64,000 bases of DNA from positions 180,642 to 244,641 of the forward strand of contig NZ_JALKCG010000006.1 in assembly GCF_023016525.1 (NCBI RefSeq), in the 5' to 3' direction. How positions within the stretch are numbered: position 1 is the first letter of the stretch; each line of letters opens with the position of its first letter. Below are positions 1 to 10,900 of the stretch, in pieces. The notes under the pieces are model-generated. The model searched no databases. It saw nothing but the letters and a program-made list of their open reading frames with translations, and was not told the origin of the DNA. Source of the stretch: Ancylobacter koreensis (GTDB lineage: Bacteria; Pseudomonadota; Alphaproteobacteria; Rhizobiales; Xanthobacteraceae). A program made the translations under genes and the position numbers.

Positions 1-225
1 GCCCTCCAGCTCGGCGCGGGCCCCCTCGTCCTCCTCGCGGTGGAAGCGGGTCGAGACGCGACGGATCAGCTCCACCAGTTCGTAGGTCGGCTCGCCCTCC
101 TGGTCGCGCAGCGTCTCGCCGAGCACGCGCCCGAGCATGCGGATGTCGTCGCGCAACGACAGGTCGAGTTCGCCATCGGCTTCGGGCTCGGCATCGGTCA
201 GGGCGATGGTGAGGGCAACGGACAT
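1..225 (-). CDS. ppc: Phosphoenolpyruvate carboxylase, N-terminal fragment (cut by window edge)
   Basis: PEP carboxylase makes oxaloacetate from PEP and bicarbonate and refills the TCA cycle in the cytoplasm. Only the first 75 codons are in the window; the rest lies beyond position 1. The fragment has the typical PEPC N-terminus: LRDDIRMLGRVLGETLRDQEG (residues about 24-44), followed by an LVELIRRVS helix. The start ATG (225-223) is preceded by an AAGGAG Shine-Dalgarno on the minus strand, which fixes the start. The identification rests on this N-terminal signature alone, since no catalytic residue is visible. It is transcribed away from everything else in the window. Confidence 0.8.
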   Translation of the reverse strand, partial: MSVALTIALTDAEPEADGELDLSLRDDIRMLGRVLGETLRDQEGEPTYELVELIRRVSTRFHREEDEGARAELEG

Positions 226-621
226 GGCGATACTCCTTAAGGCTAAGCCGAACTTAGCAATTAGCATGCCGCCGATGACACCCTCGCGAGGCTGCCCGTC
301 CCCATCTCGCGCAGCCGTAAAGGCCGCCAACGGGCGCCCGGTGCCACCCCCCGATACCCGCCGCGGCAAGCGGGCACCGAAGCTTGCGCGGGGATTGCGT
401 CCCCCATGCCACAGCCGGTGATTTTCTCGGCAATTGCCCCAGAGCCGCCGCGATTCTGAACGAAACCCCCGCCAGCATGAACGGGTCGATCAGGAAAGAT
501 TCAGGGTTACCCGTTTATAACCATGATCGTGAAGACGGCGTCGCCAGCGTGCGGCGCCGGAAGAGAAACGGCCGCGAGGCCGGTATCGCTTAAGCGTATG
601 CGTAACAGGAAGGACCTTGAA
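226..621. other. Intergenic region upstream of ppc
   Basis: About 400 bases between the divergent ppc start and the small gene at 622. The short reading frames on both strands have no ribosome binding site or recognisable product. It presumably holds the ppc promoter and the promoter of the 622 gene. I see no convincing hairpin or repeat. Confidence 0.5.
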
Positions 622-807
622 ATGCCCCCCGTCATGAACCGCAACGAGGTTCAGACCCCCGCTGCCCTGCCGTCTGCCAAGACCCCCTTCGATCAGCCGG
701 CCACCATTGCCGCCGTGCGCCCCGCCGTTCCCGGCGAGCGCAAGGTGGAGAACGTGAACGCTCCGGTCGGCTCCATAGCCGCCATCGAATCGCGTCTCGG
801 CTTCTGA
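622..807 (+). CDS. Small protein of unknown function, 61 aa
   Basis: I do not recognise this product. It is a 61-residue, Ala/Pro-rich polypeptide beginning MPPVMNRNEVQTP and ending IESRLGF. It has no signal peptide, membrane segment or cysteine. The reading frame is open from 523, but the ATG at 622 has an AGGAAGGA ribosome binding site about 8 bases upstream, and the more upstream ATG has none. It stands alone between ppc and the Tim44-like gene. It could be a real small protein with a conserved C-terminal motif, or a chance frame in GC-rich DNA; the good ribosome binding site favours the first. Confidence 0.5.
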   Translation: MPPVMNRNEVQTPAALPSAKTPFDQPATIAAVRPAVPGERKVENVNAPVGSIAAIESRLGF

Positions 808-1154
808 CGGACGCCCCGCCCGCCGGTTCTTCCGACGGCAGGGGACGGATGTGCCGCGCGCGACGCCACCCGGCGCCGCGCTGTCGCGGAAGGTGCGAGT
901 CCGCCCTTTGGCGGTATTCCGGCGCGCCACCGGCGCCGTTTCGCGGGAAAGACGGCTTCCTCACGTGGAAGTGCGCGACCCCGGAATATCTTCCCGATGC
1001 TGGCCGTGCGCGGCTTTCGCCCCGCGTTTGCTCCCCTCGCGCTCCCCTTCCCGCACGCGCGTGTCGCCCGCGGGGGGTGGCATTCCGGCGCGGTCTCCCC
1101 CATATGGATGACGTTGCGGCATGTGCCGCGTGCGTTCACTGGAGAGGCATTCCC
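808..1154. other. Gene-free stretch before the Tim44-like gene
   Basis: About 350 bases. The downstream frame is open back to 849, but this extension (Arg/Cys-rich, no ribosome binding site) looks like a GC-rich open-frame artefact. I see no RNA gene, strong hairpin or repeat. It probably holds the promoter of the 1155 gene. Confidence 0.45.
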
Positions 1155-2153
1155 TTGCGATCCCTGCGTCTGCGTCCCGCCGCCATGCGCCTCGCGCTCG
1201 GCGCCCTTCTCGTCGCCGCCGGCGTCTTCGTCGCCAGCGACTTCGCCGAGGCCCGCGCCGGCCGCAGCATGAGCATCGGCAGCCGTGGCTCCCGCACCTG
1301 GTCGACCCCGGCGCCCACGCCGACGGCGCCCTCCGCCCAGACCATGCAGCGTTCGGCGACGCCCCAGGCCCAGCCCGGCGCCTCGAATCTCGGCGCGGCG
1401 ACGGCGGCCCGTCCCGGCGGCTTCTTCAACCGTGGCGGCTTCATGGGCGGGCTGATGGGCGGCCTGCTCGGCGCCGGCCTTTTCGGCCTGCTGATGGGTT
1501 CGGGCTTCTTCTCCGGCCTCGGCAGCCTCTCCGGCATTCTCGGCCTGCTGCTTCAGGTCGCGCTCATCTTCATCGTGGTGCGCCTCGTCATGGGGTGGAT
1601 GCGCTCGCGCAACCAGCCCTCCTATGCCGGCGGTGCGCGGCCTGAGCCGATGGCCCGCGAGGCGCTGAACGGCGCCAGCGCGCCGATGGGCGGCTCCAGT
1701 GCCGGCGCGGCGCCGCGCGCCGGCTTCGGCACCGGCCCGCGCGGCCGGCCGATCCAGCTTCAGGGTAGCGATTTCGACAGCTTCGAGCGGCTGCTCGGCG
1801 AGGTGCAGGGCGCCTATAGCCGTGGCGACCGTGCCGCGCTCGCCGGTCTCGCCACGCCCGAAATGGCCGGCTACCTCGCCGAGGAACTCGACGAACTCGA
1901 CCGCGACGGGCTGGAGAACCGGCTCGGCGACGTCAAGCTGCTGCAAGGCGACCTCTCGGAAGCCTGGGCGGAGGACGGCAGCGAATACGCCACCGTCGCC
2001 ATGCGCTACGAGCTGACCGACGTGACCGTCGAGAAGGCCACCGGCCGCGTGGTGCAGGGCGACCCGCAGCGCAAGGAACAGGCGGTGGAGTTCTGGACCT
2101 TCGTGCGCAACCCGCGCGGCGAATGGAAGCTCAGCGCCATCCAGCAGGGCTGA
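1155..2153 (+). CDS. Tim44-like domain exported/membrane protein
   Basis: A 332-residue envelope protein. The N-terminal hydrophobic segment (ALGALLVAAGVFVASDFAEA) is a signal peptide or anchor. A Gly-rich, strongly hydrophobic stretch follows (GGFMGGLMGGLLGAGLFG to LLLQVALIFIVVRLVMGW), then a C-terminal soluble domain from about residue 200 with the Tim44/MRP-L45 pattern (FDSFERLLGEVQGAYSRGD, LATPEMAGYLAEEL, AVEFWTFVRNPRGEWKLSAIQQ). I chose the TTG at 1155 because a GGAGAGG ribosome binding site lies 7 bases upstream; the ATG at 1185 is the alternative. Bacterial members of this family are common in Hyphomicrobiales, but their role is not established. A strong terminator follows at 2178. Confidence 0.8.
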   Translation: MRSLRLRPAAMRLALGALLVAAGVFVASDFAEARAGRSMSIGSRGSRTWSTPAPTPTAPSAQTMQRSATPQAQPGASNLGAATAARPGGFFNRGGFMGGLMGGLLGAGLFGLLMGSGFFSGLGSLSGILGLLLQVALIFIVVRLVMGWMRSRNQPSYAGGARPEPMAREALNGASAPMGGSSAGAAPRAGFGTGPRGRPIQLQGSDFDSFERLLGEVQGAYSRGDRAALAGLATPEMAGYLAEELDELDRDGLENRLGDVKLLQGDLSEAWAEDGSEYATVAMRYELTDVTVEKATGRVVQGDPQRKEQAVEFWTFVRNPRGEWKLSAIQQG

Positions 2154-2177
2154 ACGGCGTCTTCTTCCAGAGATCGG

Positions 2178-2203
2178 AAAGGGCGGCGCAAGCCGCCCTT
2201 TTT
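2178..2203 (+). terminator. Rho-independent terminator of the Tim44-like gene
   Basis: A perfect stem of AAAGGGCGGC with GCCGCCCTTT around a GCAA loop, followed by a short T run. It lies 25 bases after the stop of the Tim44-like gene and just before the convergent DUF805 stop, so it may work in both directions. Confidence 0.85.
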
Positions 2204-2208
2204 GCTGG

Positions 2209-2598
2209 TCAGGGCGCCAGCGGGTCCGGGCCGAAGCGGTTCGGGCCCGGCGTGCCCTTCACCATGAACCAGAAGAAGACGACCAGCGCGCCGATGCCGG
2301 TGATGCCGATCAGCAGCCACCAGCCGGTGCGGTCCATATCGTGGAAGCGGCGCGCCGCCAGCGCAATGGAGGGAATGATCAGCGCCAGCCCGACCAGCGT
2401 GGTGATGGGCGTGAAGGCGGTCATCTCGCCATAATGCACCAGCGCATAGGTGCCGAAGATCGCCGTGTCGATGACGCTGGTGGCGATGTTCACGAGGATC
2501 GAGAACACCACCCACCACCAGTATTCCGAACGCGGCGCACGGCCGGTGAAGGTCGAATAATTACCGAGAACGCTGGAAACAGCCTGCGTGAAGGTCAT
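2209..2598 (-). CDS. DUF805 family membrane protein
   Basis: A 129-residue inner-membrane protein of the DUF805 (YhaH-like) family. It shows the family landmarks: an N-terminal FTGRAPRSEYWWW motif, several transmembrane helices, the central RRFHDMDRTGWWLLI motif, and a C-terminal GTPGPNRFGPDP signature. The reading frame is open further upstream, but the ATG at 2598 starts the family consensus (MTFTQAVSSVLGNY) and is preceded by AGGGGGATG. The function of DUF805 proteins is not known. It is a single gene convergent with the Tim44-like gene and shares its terminator region. Confidence 0.88.
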   Translation of the reverse strand: MTFTQAVSSVLGNYSTFTGRAPRSEYWWWVVFSILVNIATSVIDTAIFGTYALVHYGEMTAFTPITTLVGLALIIPSIALAARRFHDMDRTGWWLLIGITGIGALVVFFWFMVKGTPGPNRFGPDPLAP

Positions 2599-2711
2599 CG
2601 CATCCCCCTGCCGTGACCCGCAACGCACGACATGCCGCGCGCGATCCGGCATCGCGCAGGGGAAGCTTTCTGCCGCTCGACGTCAATGCGGGACCACGCG
2701 GATAGCTGGAG

Positions 2712-5294
<2,583 letters not shown>

Positions 5295-5647
5295 GGCGCG
5301 AATATGGGGTCGGATTCGGCCGCTGCAAAGGCGGATCGTCCCCGCGCGAAGGCAAGCGGCAGAGGGAGCCCATGCCGATCCACCCGCACGGCGGAGGTCA
5401 GAGCGCAGCCGCCATCGACGGCCAACATGAAGGCAACGCCAACATAACGACTAAATTTTGACCACCGTGACCCATCTCTGCGCGCCAATGCGGAAGGTTG
5501 GCTCTCCCATCATGTGAAGAGATCGTTGTTTTACAAATGGTTGCGTCGTGGAAGCCGTTGGCATGGGCGATGCATACACCAATGCATACAACGAACGTTG
5601 CGCGGTTCGCTGCCGCGCCTGCCCCTCACCGCCGCAGCGGAGCCGCC
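5295..5647. other. Intergenic region between uvrB and the cysteine hydrolase gene
   Basis: About 350 bases between divergent genes. It must hold both promoters. The part from 5440 to 5600 is less GC-rich than its surroundings and contains the repeated ATGCATACA motif listed separately. Short frames here have no support. Confidence 0.5.
5570..5600. promoter_or_regulatory. Candidate operator: direct repeat ATGCATACA plus inverted repeat
   Basis: ATGCATACA occurs at 5570-5578 and again at 5582-5590, 12 bases apart. An inverted repeat CAACG-AA-CGTTG follows immediately (5589-5600). They lie about 50-80 bases upstream of the cysteine hydrolase start, where a transcription factor would act. Which regulator binds is unknown; no regulator gene is adjacent. 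Confidence 0.4.
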
Positions 5648-6346
5648 ATGCCCGACACTCTTCTCGCCGCCGAGCCGGCGCCCCTCGCCTTCGATCCGGC
5701 GCGCGCGGCGCTGGTTATCATCGACATGCAGCGCGATTTCCTCGAACCCGGCGGCTTCGGCGAGACGCTCGGCAACGACGTCTCGCTGCTGCAGGCGGCC
5801 GTCGGCCCCTGCCAGCGCGCGCTGGCGGCGGCGCGGGCGACCGGCATGCTGGTCATCCATACTCGCGAGGGCCACCGCCCCGACATGGCCGACGCGCCGC
5901 CGGCCAAGGTGGAGCGCGGCGCGCCCACCGCGCGCATCGGCTGCGCCGGGCCGATGGGTCGCATCCTCATCCGTGGCGAGGCCGGGCACGACATCATCCC
6001 GGAGCTCTATCCCGCCGCCGGCGAGGTGGTCCTCGACAAGCCCGGCAAGGGCGCCTTCTACCAGACCGACCTCGAACTCATCCTGAAGAATCGCGGCATC
6101 GACACGCTGCTGGTGGCCGGCGTCACCACCGAGGTGTGCGTGCACACCACCATCCGCGAGGGCAATGACCGTGGCTATCGCTGCGTCGCGCTCGCCGATT
6201 GCTGCGCCTCCTACTTCCCGGATTTCCACCGCGTCGGCCTCGACATGATCAAGGCGCAGGGCGGGATCTTCGGCTGGGTCTCCGACTCGGCGGCGCTGGT
6301 CGCCGCCCTCGGCAACAAGACTGCGGCGCGCTCCAGCGCCGCCTGA
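5648..6346 (+). CDS. Cysteine hydrolase, isochorismatase family (biuret-hydrolase-like)
   Basis: A 232-residue amidohydrolase of the isochorismatase-like fold. The catalytic triad is visible: Asp26 in IIDMQRDF, Lys134 in KPGKGAF, Cys164 in GVTTEVCVHTTIRE. As I recall the sequence of Rhizobium biuret hydrolase, the segments IHTREGHRPDMAD, GRILIRGE, DIIPELYP and CVHTTIREGNDRGY resemble it closely, so the substrate is probably a small amide such as biuret, a ureido compound or a related nitrogen source. The ATG at 5648 follows an AGCGGAG ribosome binding site; the open frame upstream lacks one. The gene is followed 64 bases later by an NCS2-type permease and then a cupin, suggesting one uptake-and-degradation unit for an N-rich compound. 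The exact substrate is an inference. Confidence 0.85.
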   Translation: MPDTLLAAEPAPLAFDPARAALVIIDMQRDFLEPGGFGETLGNDVSLLQAAVGPCQRALAAARATGMLVIHTREGHRPDMADAPPAKVERGAPTARIGCAGPMGRILIRGEAGHDIIPELYPAAGEVVLDKPGKGAFYQTDLELILKNRGIDTLLVAGVTTEVCVHTTIREGNDRGYRCVALADCCASYFPDFHRVGLDMIKAQGGIFGWVSDSAALVAALGNKTAARSSAA

Positions 6347-6410
6347 CGCCGCTCCCGGCGCCCCGCGTGAGCCTGTCACCCGTCATTTGTCCTTCGAGGG
6401 ATTGCCAGAA

Positions 6411-8018
6411 ATGTCCGCGACCGAAATGACCCCGATCTCACCCGCCCGCATGGGCACGCGGCCGACGCTGTGGACGCCGGGCGACTGGAACGCCCTGTTC
6501 GGCTTCGGCACGAACATCCTCGTCAACATGCTGGTGCTCACCGGCCTGCTGCAATTCGTGCTGAAGATGCCGCCGGAAATCGTCTTCGGCCGCATCCTGC
6601 CGGCGGTCGGGCTGATGATGTTCCTCTCGACCGCCTATTACGCCTTCCTCGGCTACCAGCTCGCGAAGAAGACCGGCCGCGACGACGTGTGCGCCCTGCC
6701 TTCGGGCATCAGCGTGCCGCACATGTTCGTCGTCACCTTCGTCATCATGCTGCCCATCGGCGCCGCCACCGGCGACCCGGTGCAGGGCTGGGAGGCCGGC
6801 CTCGTCTGGGTGTTCTTCCAGAGCTTCATCCTGATGATCGGCGGCTTCGTGGCGCCGTGGATCCGCAAGATCACCCCGCGCGCGGCGCTGCTCGGCACGC
6901 TGGCGGGCGTCTCCATCGCCTTCATCGCGATGCGCCCGGCCTTCGAGATCTTCTCGACCCCGGTCATCGGCCTCGTCTGCTTCGCCATCATCATGGTGAG
7001 CTGGTTCGGCGGGGTGAAATATCCCAAGGGCATTCCCGCCGGCCTCGTCGCCATCGCGGTCGGCATGATCATCGCCTGGGGCTCGACCCTGTTCGGCCTG
7101 AATTATGGCGGCATGAGCGTCGCCAAGGTCGGCGACGCCTTCGCCAATTTCGGCTTCTCGGTGCCGCTGCCGGCCTTCGACCACGTGTTCCACGGCTTCA
7201 AGTATCTCGGCATCATCCTCGTCACCGCCATCCCCTTCGGCATCTACGATCTGGTCGAGGCGATGGACAATGTGGAAAGCGCCGAGGCAGCGGGCGACCA
7301 CTATCCCACCACCCGCGTGCTCACCGCCGATGGCGTGGTCAGCCTCATCGGCTGCCTGATGGGCAACCCCTTCATCAACGCGGTCTATATCGGCCATCCC
7401 GGCTGGAAGTCGATGGGCGGGCGCATCGGCTATTCCGCCGCCACCGGGCTGATGGTGATCCTGCTCTCGTGGTTCGGCATCATCGCGCTGCTGCTGGCGC
7501 TGATCCCGGTCGTCGCCATCTCGCCGATCCTGCTCTACATCGGCATGCTGATCGGCGCGCAGGCGTTCCAGACGACGCCGGCCAAGCACGCGCCGGCCGT
7601 CGTACTGGCGCTGACGCCGCACCTCGCCGCCTGGGCGAAGCTGCTGATCGACAATTCGCTCGGCCTCGCCGGCACGTCGGCGGCCGCCATCGGCATCGAG
7701 AAGATGGGCCAGGTCGGCGTGCTCTATCACGGGCTGGAGGTGATGGGCGGCGGTGCCATCCTGGTCGGCCTCGTGCTCGGCGCCATCGGCGTCTTCGTGG
7801 TGGAACGGCAGTTCGTCAACGCGGCCGCCTTCGCCCTCGCCGGCGCGGTCCTCACCTTCTTCGGCTTCATGCATGGCGAGATGGTCGGCCTCGCTGTGAG
7901 CCCGACGGTGGCGGTCGCCTATCTCCTGGTCGCCGGCTTCCTCTTCGCCTGCGCGAAATACGCGGCGCTGGAGGAGGCGCCCTCCGTGCTGCACGCAGAG
8001 CCCGCACCGGCGGAATAG
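6411..8018 (+). CDS. NCS2-type purine/pyrimidine-like permease
   Basis: A 535-residue polytopic inner-membrane transporter. The hydrophobic segments run through most of the protein, with the general layout of nucleobase/cation symporter-2 or AzgA-like permeases (early GRILPAVGLMMFLSTAYYAFLG, then ALPSGISVPHMF, later the acidic helix DLVEAMDNVESAEAAGD). It is not a close match to a characterised purine transporter, so the ligand is open. The ATG at 6411 has GAGGG 10 bases upstream; a TTG at 6387 is also in frame. Its position directly after the biuret-hydrolase-like gene suggests it imports that enzyme's substrate or a parent nitrogen heterocycle. A hairpin follows at 8061. Confidence 0.82.
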   Translation: MSATEMTPISPARMGTRPTLWTPGDWNALFGFGTNILVNMLVLTGLLQFVLKMPPEIVFGRILPAVGLMMFLSTAYYAFLGYQLAKKTGRDDVCALPSGISVPHMFVVTFVIMLPIGAATGDPVQGWEAGLVWVFFQSFILMIGGFVAPWIRKITPRAALLGTLAGVSIAFIAMRPAFEIFSTPVIGLVCFAIIMVSWFGGVKYPKGIPAGLVAIAVGMIIAWGSTLFGLNYGGMSVAKVGDAFANFGFSVPLPAFDHVFHGFKYLGIILVTAIPFGIYDLVEAMDNVESAEAAGDHYPTTRVLTADGVVSLIGCLMGNPFINAVYIGHPGWKSMGGRIGYSAATGLMVILLSWFGIIALLLALIPVVAISPILLYIGMLIGAQAFQTTPAKHAPAVVLALTPHLAAWAKLLIDNSLGLAGTSAAAIGIEKMGQVGVLYHGLEVMGGGAILVGLVLGAIGVFVVERQFVNAAAFALAGAVLTFFGFMHGEMVGLAVSPTVAVAYLLVAGFLFACAKYAALEEAPSVLHAEPAPAE

Positions 8019-8060
8019 CCTATTCGCTTCGACGCTGGGGGGCATCGAAGCGGCTTGAGG

Positions 8061-8098
8061 CGGCGCGGTTCATCCGGCAGGATGGCCGCGCCGTTCTT
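8061..8098 (+). terminator. Hairpin terminator after the permease gene
   Basis: An outer stem CGGCGCGG / CCGCGCCG (8061-8068 with 8086-8093) and an inner stem CATCC-GGCA-GGATG, followed by TTCTT. It lies 43 bases after the permease stop, and separates that gene from the cupin. Confidence 0.6.
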
Positions 8099-8142
8099 GT
8101 GCGACACCCCCGTCCGCCCGACGTCCCATCCGCCGAGGCCAT

Positions 8143-8496
8143 ATGTCGTTCCTGCTGCCCTTCGACCCCGCGACCCTCGGTGAGCCGGAGGAGACCGTGC
8201 CCCTGCCCGAGCGCATCGTCTCGGGCGACCCGCGCCATCTGACCTGGAACTTCGAGACCCTGCCGGACGGCGCGCTGTTCGCCGGCATATGGGAATCCTC
8301 GCCCGGCGCCTGGCGGGTGGACTATGAGGAATGGGAGTTCTGCTCGCTCACCGCCGGCGTCTCCATCCTCCACGAGGACGGCGCGGCGCCGGTGACGCTG
8401 AAGGCCGGCGACAGCTTCGTCATCCGGCCCGGCTTCAAGGGCGTCTGGGAAGTCGTCGAGACGACGCGCAAGCTCTACGTCATCCGGCTGATCTGA
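8143..8496 (+). CDS. Cupin domain protein (DUF861/cupin_3 type)
   Basis: A 117-residue single-domain cupin. It matches the DUF861 type: WESSPGAWRVDYEEWEFCSLTAG, then HEDG, LKAGDSFVIRPGFKGVWEVVE, then a C-terminal RKLYVIRL strand. Members related to (S)-ureidoglycine aminohydrolase act in purine-nitrogen catabolism, but many are uncharacterised. It follows the hydrolase and permease genes on the same strand, though a likely terminator lies between, so co-transcription is uncertain. The ATG at 8143 directly begins the family sequence. Confidence 0.85.
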   Translation: MSFLLPFDPATLGEPEETVPLPERIVSGDPRHLTWNFETLPDGALFAGIWESSPGAWRVDYEEWEFCSLTAGVSILHEDGAAPVTLKAGDSFVIRPGFKGVWEVVETTRKLYVIRLI

Positions 8497-8607
8497 TCCG
8501 CGCCTCTCCGCGACGGTGCCCGAATCCGGCACAGTGTGGCCTTGCCGTCATTGACCCTGCGCGGATGCCGACGCATCTTCCCGAACAACGGGTTTGGGAG
8601 ACGTGCG

Positions 8608-9186
8608 ATGCGTGCCGACGGCAAGGGTACCACGAAGGCGAAGGGCCTTTTCGGGCGGACCATCAGCGCCCTCGCGGCGGCCGGCCTGCTGACGGCCTCG
8701 CTGGGCAGCGCGGAGGCGGCCAACTTCTTCGAGAAGAACTTCTGGCTGTCGGGTCCGAACTACAGCGGCAATGTCCCGGCCTGCGACACGCCGTCGGCGC
8801 TCTCCCATATCCAGCGCAACTTCGCGACCACCGAATCGCGCTTCTGGAACTCCAGCCTCACCATCGACAGCTTCGAGCGCGTCCGCGAGATCGCCTTCCG
8901 CCCGTGGGGCGCCGAGAACATTCCGCGCCGCTACTGCAGCGCCGAGGTGATCGTCTCCGGCGTCGAGGGCACGCCGAGCTTCGGCACGGAAGGCGCCTAT
9001 GGCAGCGGCGCCTATCAGGGCGGCAAGGTGGGCAAGGTCGCCAGCGGCCCGCGCCGCCACACCGTTTGGTACTCGATCGTCGAGGATGGCGGCTTCATCG
9101 GCTTCTCCTGGGGCGTGGAATGGTGCGTCGAGGGTCTCGACCGCTCCTGGACCTACGCGCCGGACTGCCGCATGGCCCGGCCCTGA
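8608..9186 (+). CDS. Unknown secreted protein, 192 aa
   Basis: I cannot assign a family. The 192-residue product has a basic N-terminus followed by a signal peptide (ISALAAAGLLTASLGSAEAA, probably cleaved before NFFEKNFW). The mature part has four cysteines (in NVPACDTP, RRYCSAEV, EWCVEGL and APDCRM), which could form two disulfides in the periplasm. Residues such as FWNSSLTIDSFERVREIAFRPWG give it a globular look. The ATG at 8608 has a GGGAGA ribosome binding site; the open frame upstream to 8536 has none. The gene precedes RNase T2 on the same strand by 29 bases and could be co-transcribed. Confidence 0.75.
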   Translation: MRADGKGTTKAKGLFGRTISALAAAGLLTASLGSAEAANFFEKNFWLSGPNYSGNVPACDTPSALSHIQRNFATTESRFWNSSLTIDSFERVREIAFRPWGAENIPRRYCSAEVIVSGVEGTPSFGTEGAYGSGAYQGGKVGKVASGPRRHTVWYSIVEDGGFIGFSWGVEWCVEGLDRSWTYAPDCRMARP

Positions 9187-9215
9187 GGCCGCTTGCCCGC
9201 CGCCGGCGTCGCGCG

Positions 9216-9896
9216 ATGGCGTGCGTGATTCGTGCCTTTCCCGCGTGGCTTCTCCTCGCCGCGCTGGCTTCCTGGCCGCAGCTTGCCCTCGCCCAGCAGA
9301 AGGGCGAGCCCGGCCGCTTCGACCATTACGTGCTGGCGCTGTCCTGGTCGCCCTCCTATTGCGAGGCGATGGGGGAGCGCGCCGAGCCCGCGCAATGCGC
9401 CACCGCCCGCCCCTTCGCCTTCGTGGTGCACGGGCTGTGGCCGCAATATGCGCGCGGCTGGCCGGAATCCTGCCTCAGCCCCGCGCCCTACGTGCCCGAG
9501 CCGGTGCTGCGCTCCATGCTCGATGTGATGCCGAGCCGCCGCCTCGTGCTGCATGAATGGCGCACCCACGGCACCTGCGCCACGCCCGACCCGGCCGCCT
9601 ATTTCGACAAGGTGCGCCGCGCCTATGAAGGCGTGACCATTCCCGACGCCTTCCGCCGGCTCGACGCCTACCGCATGGTGTCACCGGGCGAGGTCGAGGC
9701 CGCCTTCCGCGCCGCTAATCCGGGCCTAGGCGCGGACATGATCGCCGTCGACTGCGACGGGCGGCGGCTGAAGGAAGTGCGCATCTGCCTCGACCGCTCC
9801 CTCGGCTTCGCCTCCTGCCCGGAGGTCGACCGCCGCGCCTGCCGTGCCGAGCGGGTGGTGATGCCGCCGGTGCGCGGGGCGACGGCGCGGCCGTGA
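9216..9896 (+). CDS. Ribonuclease T2 family protein, secreted
   Basis: RNase T2 enzymes cut single-stranded RNA through 2',3'-cyclic intermediates, usually in the periplasm or outside the cell. This 226-residue protein has a signal peptide (residues 1-26, ending LALAQ). Both active-site blocks are present: CAS1 FVVHGLWPQ (His72) and CAS2 HEWRTHGTC (His113, Glu114, His118). Cysteines in PSYCE, SCLSP and ATPxx regions fit the family's disulfides. The ATG at 9216 is chosen because it starts the signal peptide; the long open frame upstream is read-through in GC-rich DNA. It lies 7 bases before rlmJ on the same strand. Confidence 0.93.
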   Translation: MACVIRAFPAWLLLAALASWPQLALAQQKGEPGRFDHYVLALSWSPSYCEAMGERAEPAQCATARPFAFVVHGLWPQYARGWPESCLSPAPYVPEPVLRSMLDVMPSRRLVLHEWRTHGTCATPDPAAYFDKVRRAYEGVTIPDAFRRLDAYRMVSPGEVEAAFRAANPGLGADMIAVDCDGRRLKEVRICLDRSLGFASCPEVDRRACRAERVVMPPVRGATARP

Positions 9897-9903
9897 GGAC
9901 AGC

Positions 9904-10779
9904 ATGAACTACCGCCACGCCTTCCACGCCGGCAATTTCGCCGATGTCGTCAAGCATGTGGTGCTGGCGCGCATCCTCGCCTATCTCGCCCGCAAGGATG
10001 CCGCTTTCCGCGTCATCGATACCCACGCCGGCGCCGGGCTCTACGACCTCGCCGGCGACGAGGCGCGCCGCACCGGCGAGTGGGAAGGCGGCATCGGCGC
10101 CGTGCTGCGCGCCCGCTTCGCGCCGCCGGTCGCCGAACTGCTCGCGCCCTGGCTCGACGCGGTGCGTGCGGTGAATGTCGCCGCCGCGGACGATGCCGAA
10201 CTCGCCGCGCGGCTGCGCCATTATCCCGGCTCGCCGCTCATCGCGCAGGCGCTCACCCGCCCGCAGGACCGGCTGCTGTTCTGCGAGACGCAGCCCGGCG
10301 TGCGCGAGGCGCTGACCGAGGCGGTCGGGCGCGACGCCCGCGCCAAGGTGCTGGCGACGGACGGCTGGCAGGCGCTCGGCGCCTATCTCCCGCCGAAGGA
10401 GCGGCGCGGCCTCGTGCTGGTCGACCCGCCCTTCGAGGAGCCGGGCGAGTTCCACCGCCTCGCGCAGGGGCTCGCCGAAGCGCATCGGCGCTGGTCGACC
10501 GGCATCTACGCGCTCTGGTACCCGATCAAGGACGTGCGCGCCGTCGACGCCTTCCGCCGCGAGATCGAGCGCGCCGGCATCCCCAAGACGCTGAACGTGC
10601 AGTTCGACCTGCGCGCGGTGCGGCAGGCCGACACCATGACCGGCTGCGGGCTTATTATCGTCAACCCGCCCTTCACGCTTGCGGAGGAACTGCGCAGCGT
10701 GCTCTCGGCCCTCGCGCCCGTGCTCGCCACCGACGGCGCCGGCCGCGTGCGGGTCGGCTGGCTGACGCCGGAACGCTGA
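9904..10779 (+). CDS. rlmJ: 23S rRNA (adenine-2030-N6)-methyltransferase
   Basis: RlmJ methylates A2030 of 23S rRNA using S-adenosylmethionine. The 291-residue protein starts with the family signature MNYRHAFHAGNFADVVKHVVL. It has a SAM-binding motif (IDTHAGAGLYDL), an insert with conserved SPLIAQALTRPQDRLLFCE, and the catalytic motif LVDPPFEEPGEF. Its length matches the E. coli enzyme. The start follows the RNase T2 stop by 7 bases with no clear terminator between them, so the two may share a transcript. The next gene (cold-shock) has its own 120-base upstream region. Confidence 0.96.
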   Translation: MNYRHAFHAGNFADVVKHVVLARILAYLARKDAAFRVIDTHAGAGLYDLAGDEARRTGEWEGGIGAVLRARFAPPVAELLAPWLDAVRAVNVAAADDAELAARLRHYPGSPLIAQALTRPQDRLLFCETQPGVREALTEAVGRDARAKVLATDGWQALGAYLPPKERRGLVLVDPPFEEPGEFHRLAQGLAEAHRRWSTGIYALWYPIKDVRAVDAFRREIERAGIPKTLNVQFDLRAVRQADTMTGCGLIIVNPPFTLAEELRSVLSALAPVLATDGAGRVRVGWLTPER

Positions 10780-10900
10780 GCGCCCTCAAGAACCGCCCGT
10801 CCAAACCCCGCGTCATCATCCGGCATCGGTCTTGCTTTAGCTTCGCCAGCGTAACGAACCGGCGGGCGGGCGCGGCCGTCCGAGGGTAAGGAGCAGGCGC

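Noticed and set aside
849..1154. Extension of the Tim44-like gene to an ATG at 849
   Set aside because: The added residues are Arg/Cys-rich with no ribosome binding site or homologous character; the TTG at 1155 with GGAGAGG fits a signal peptide.
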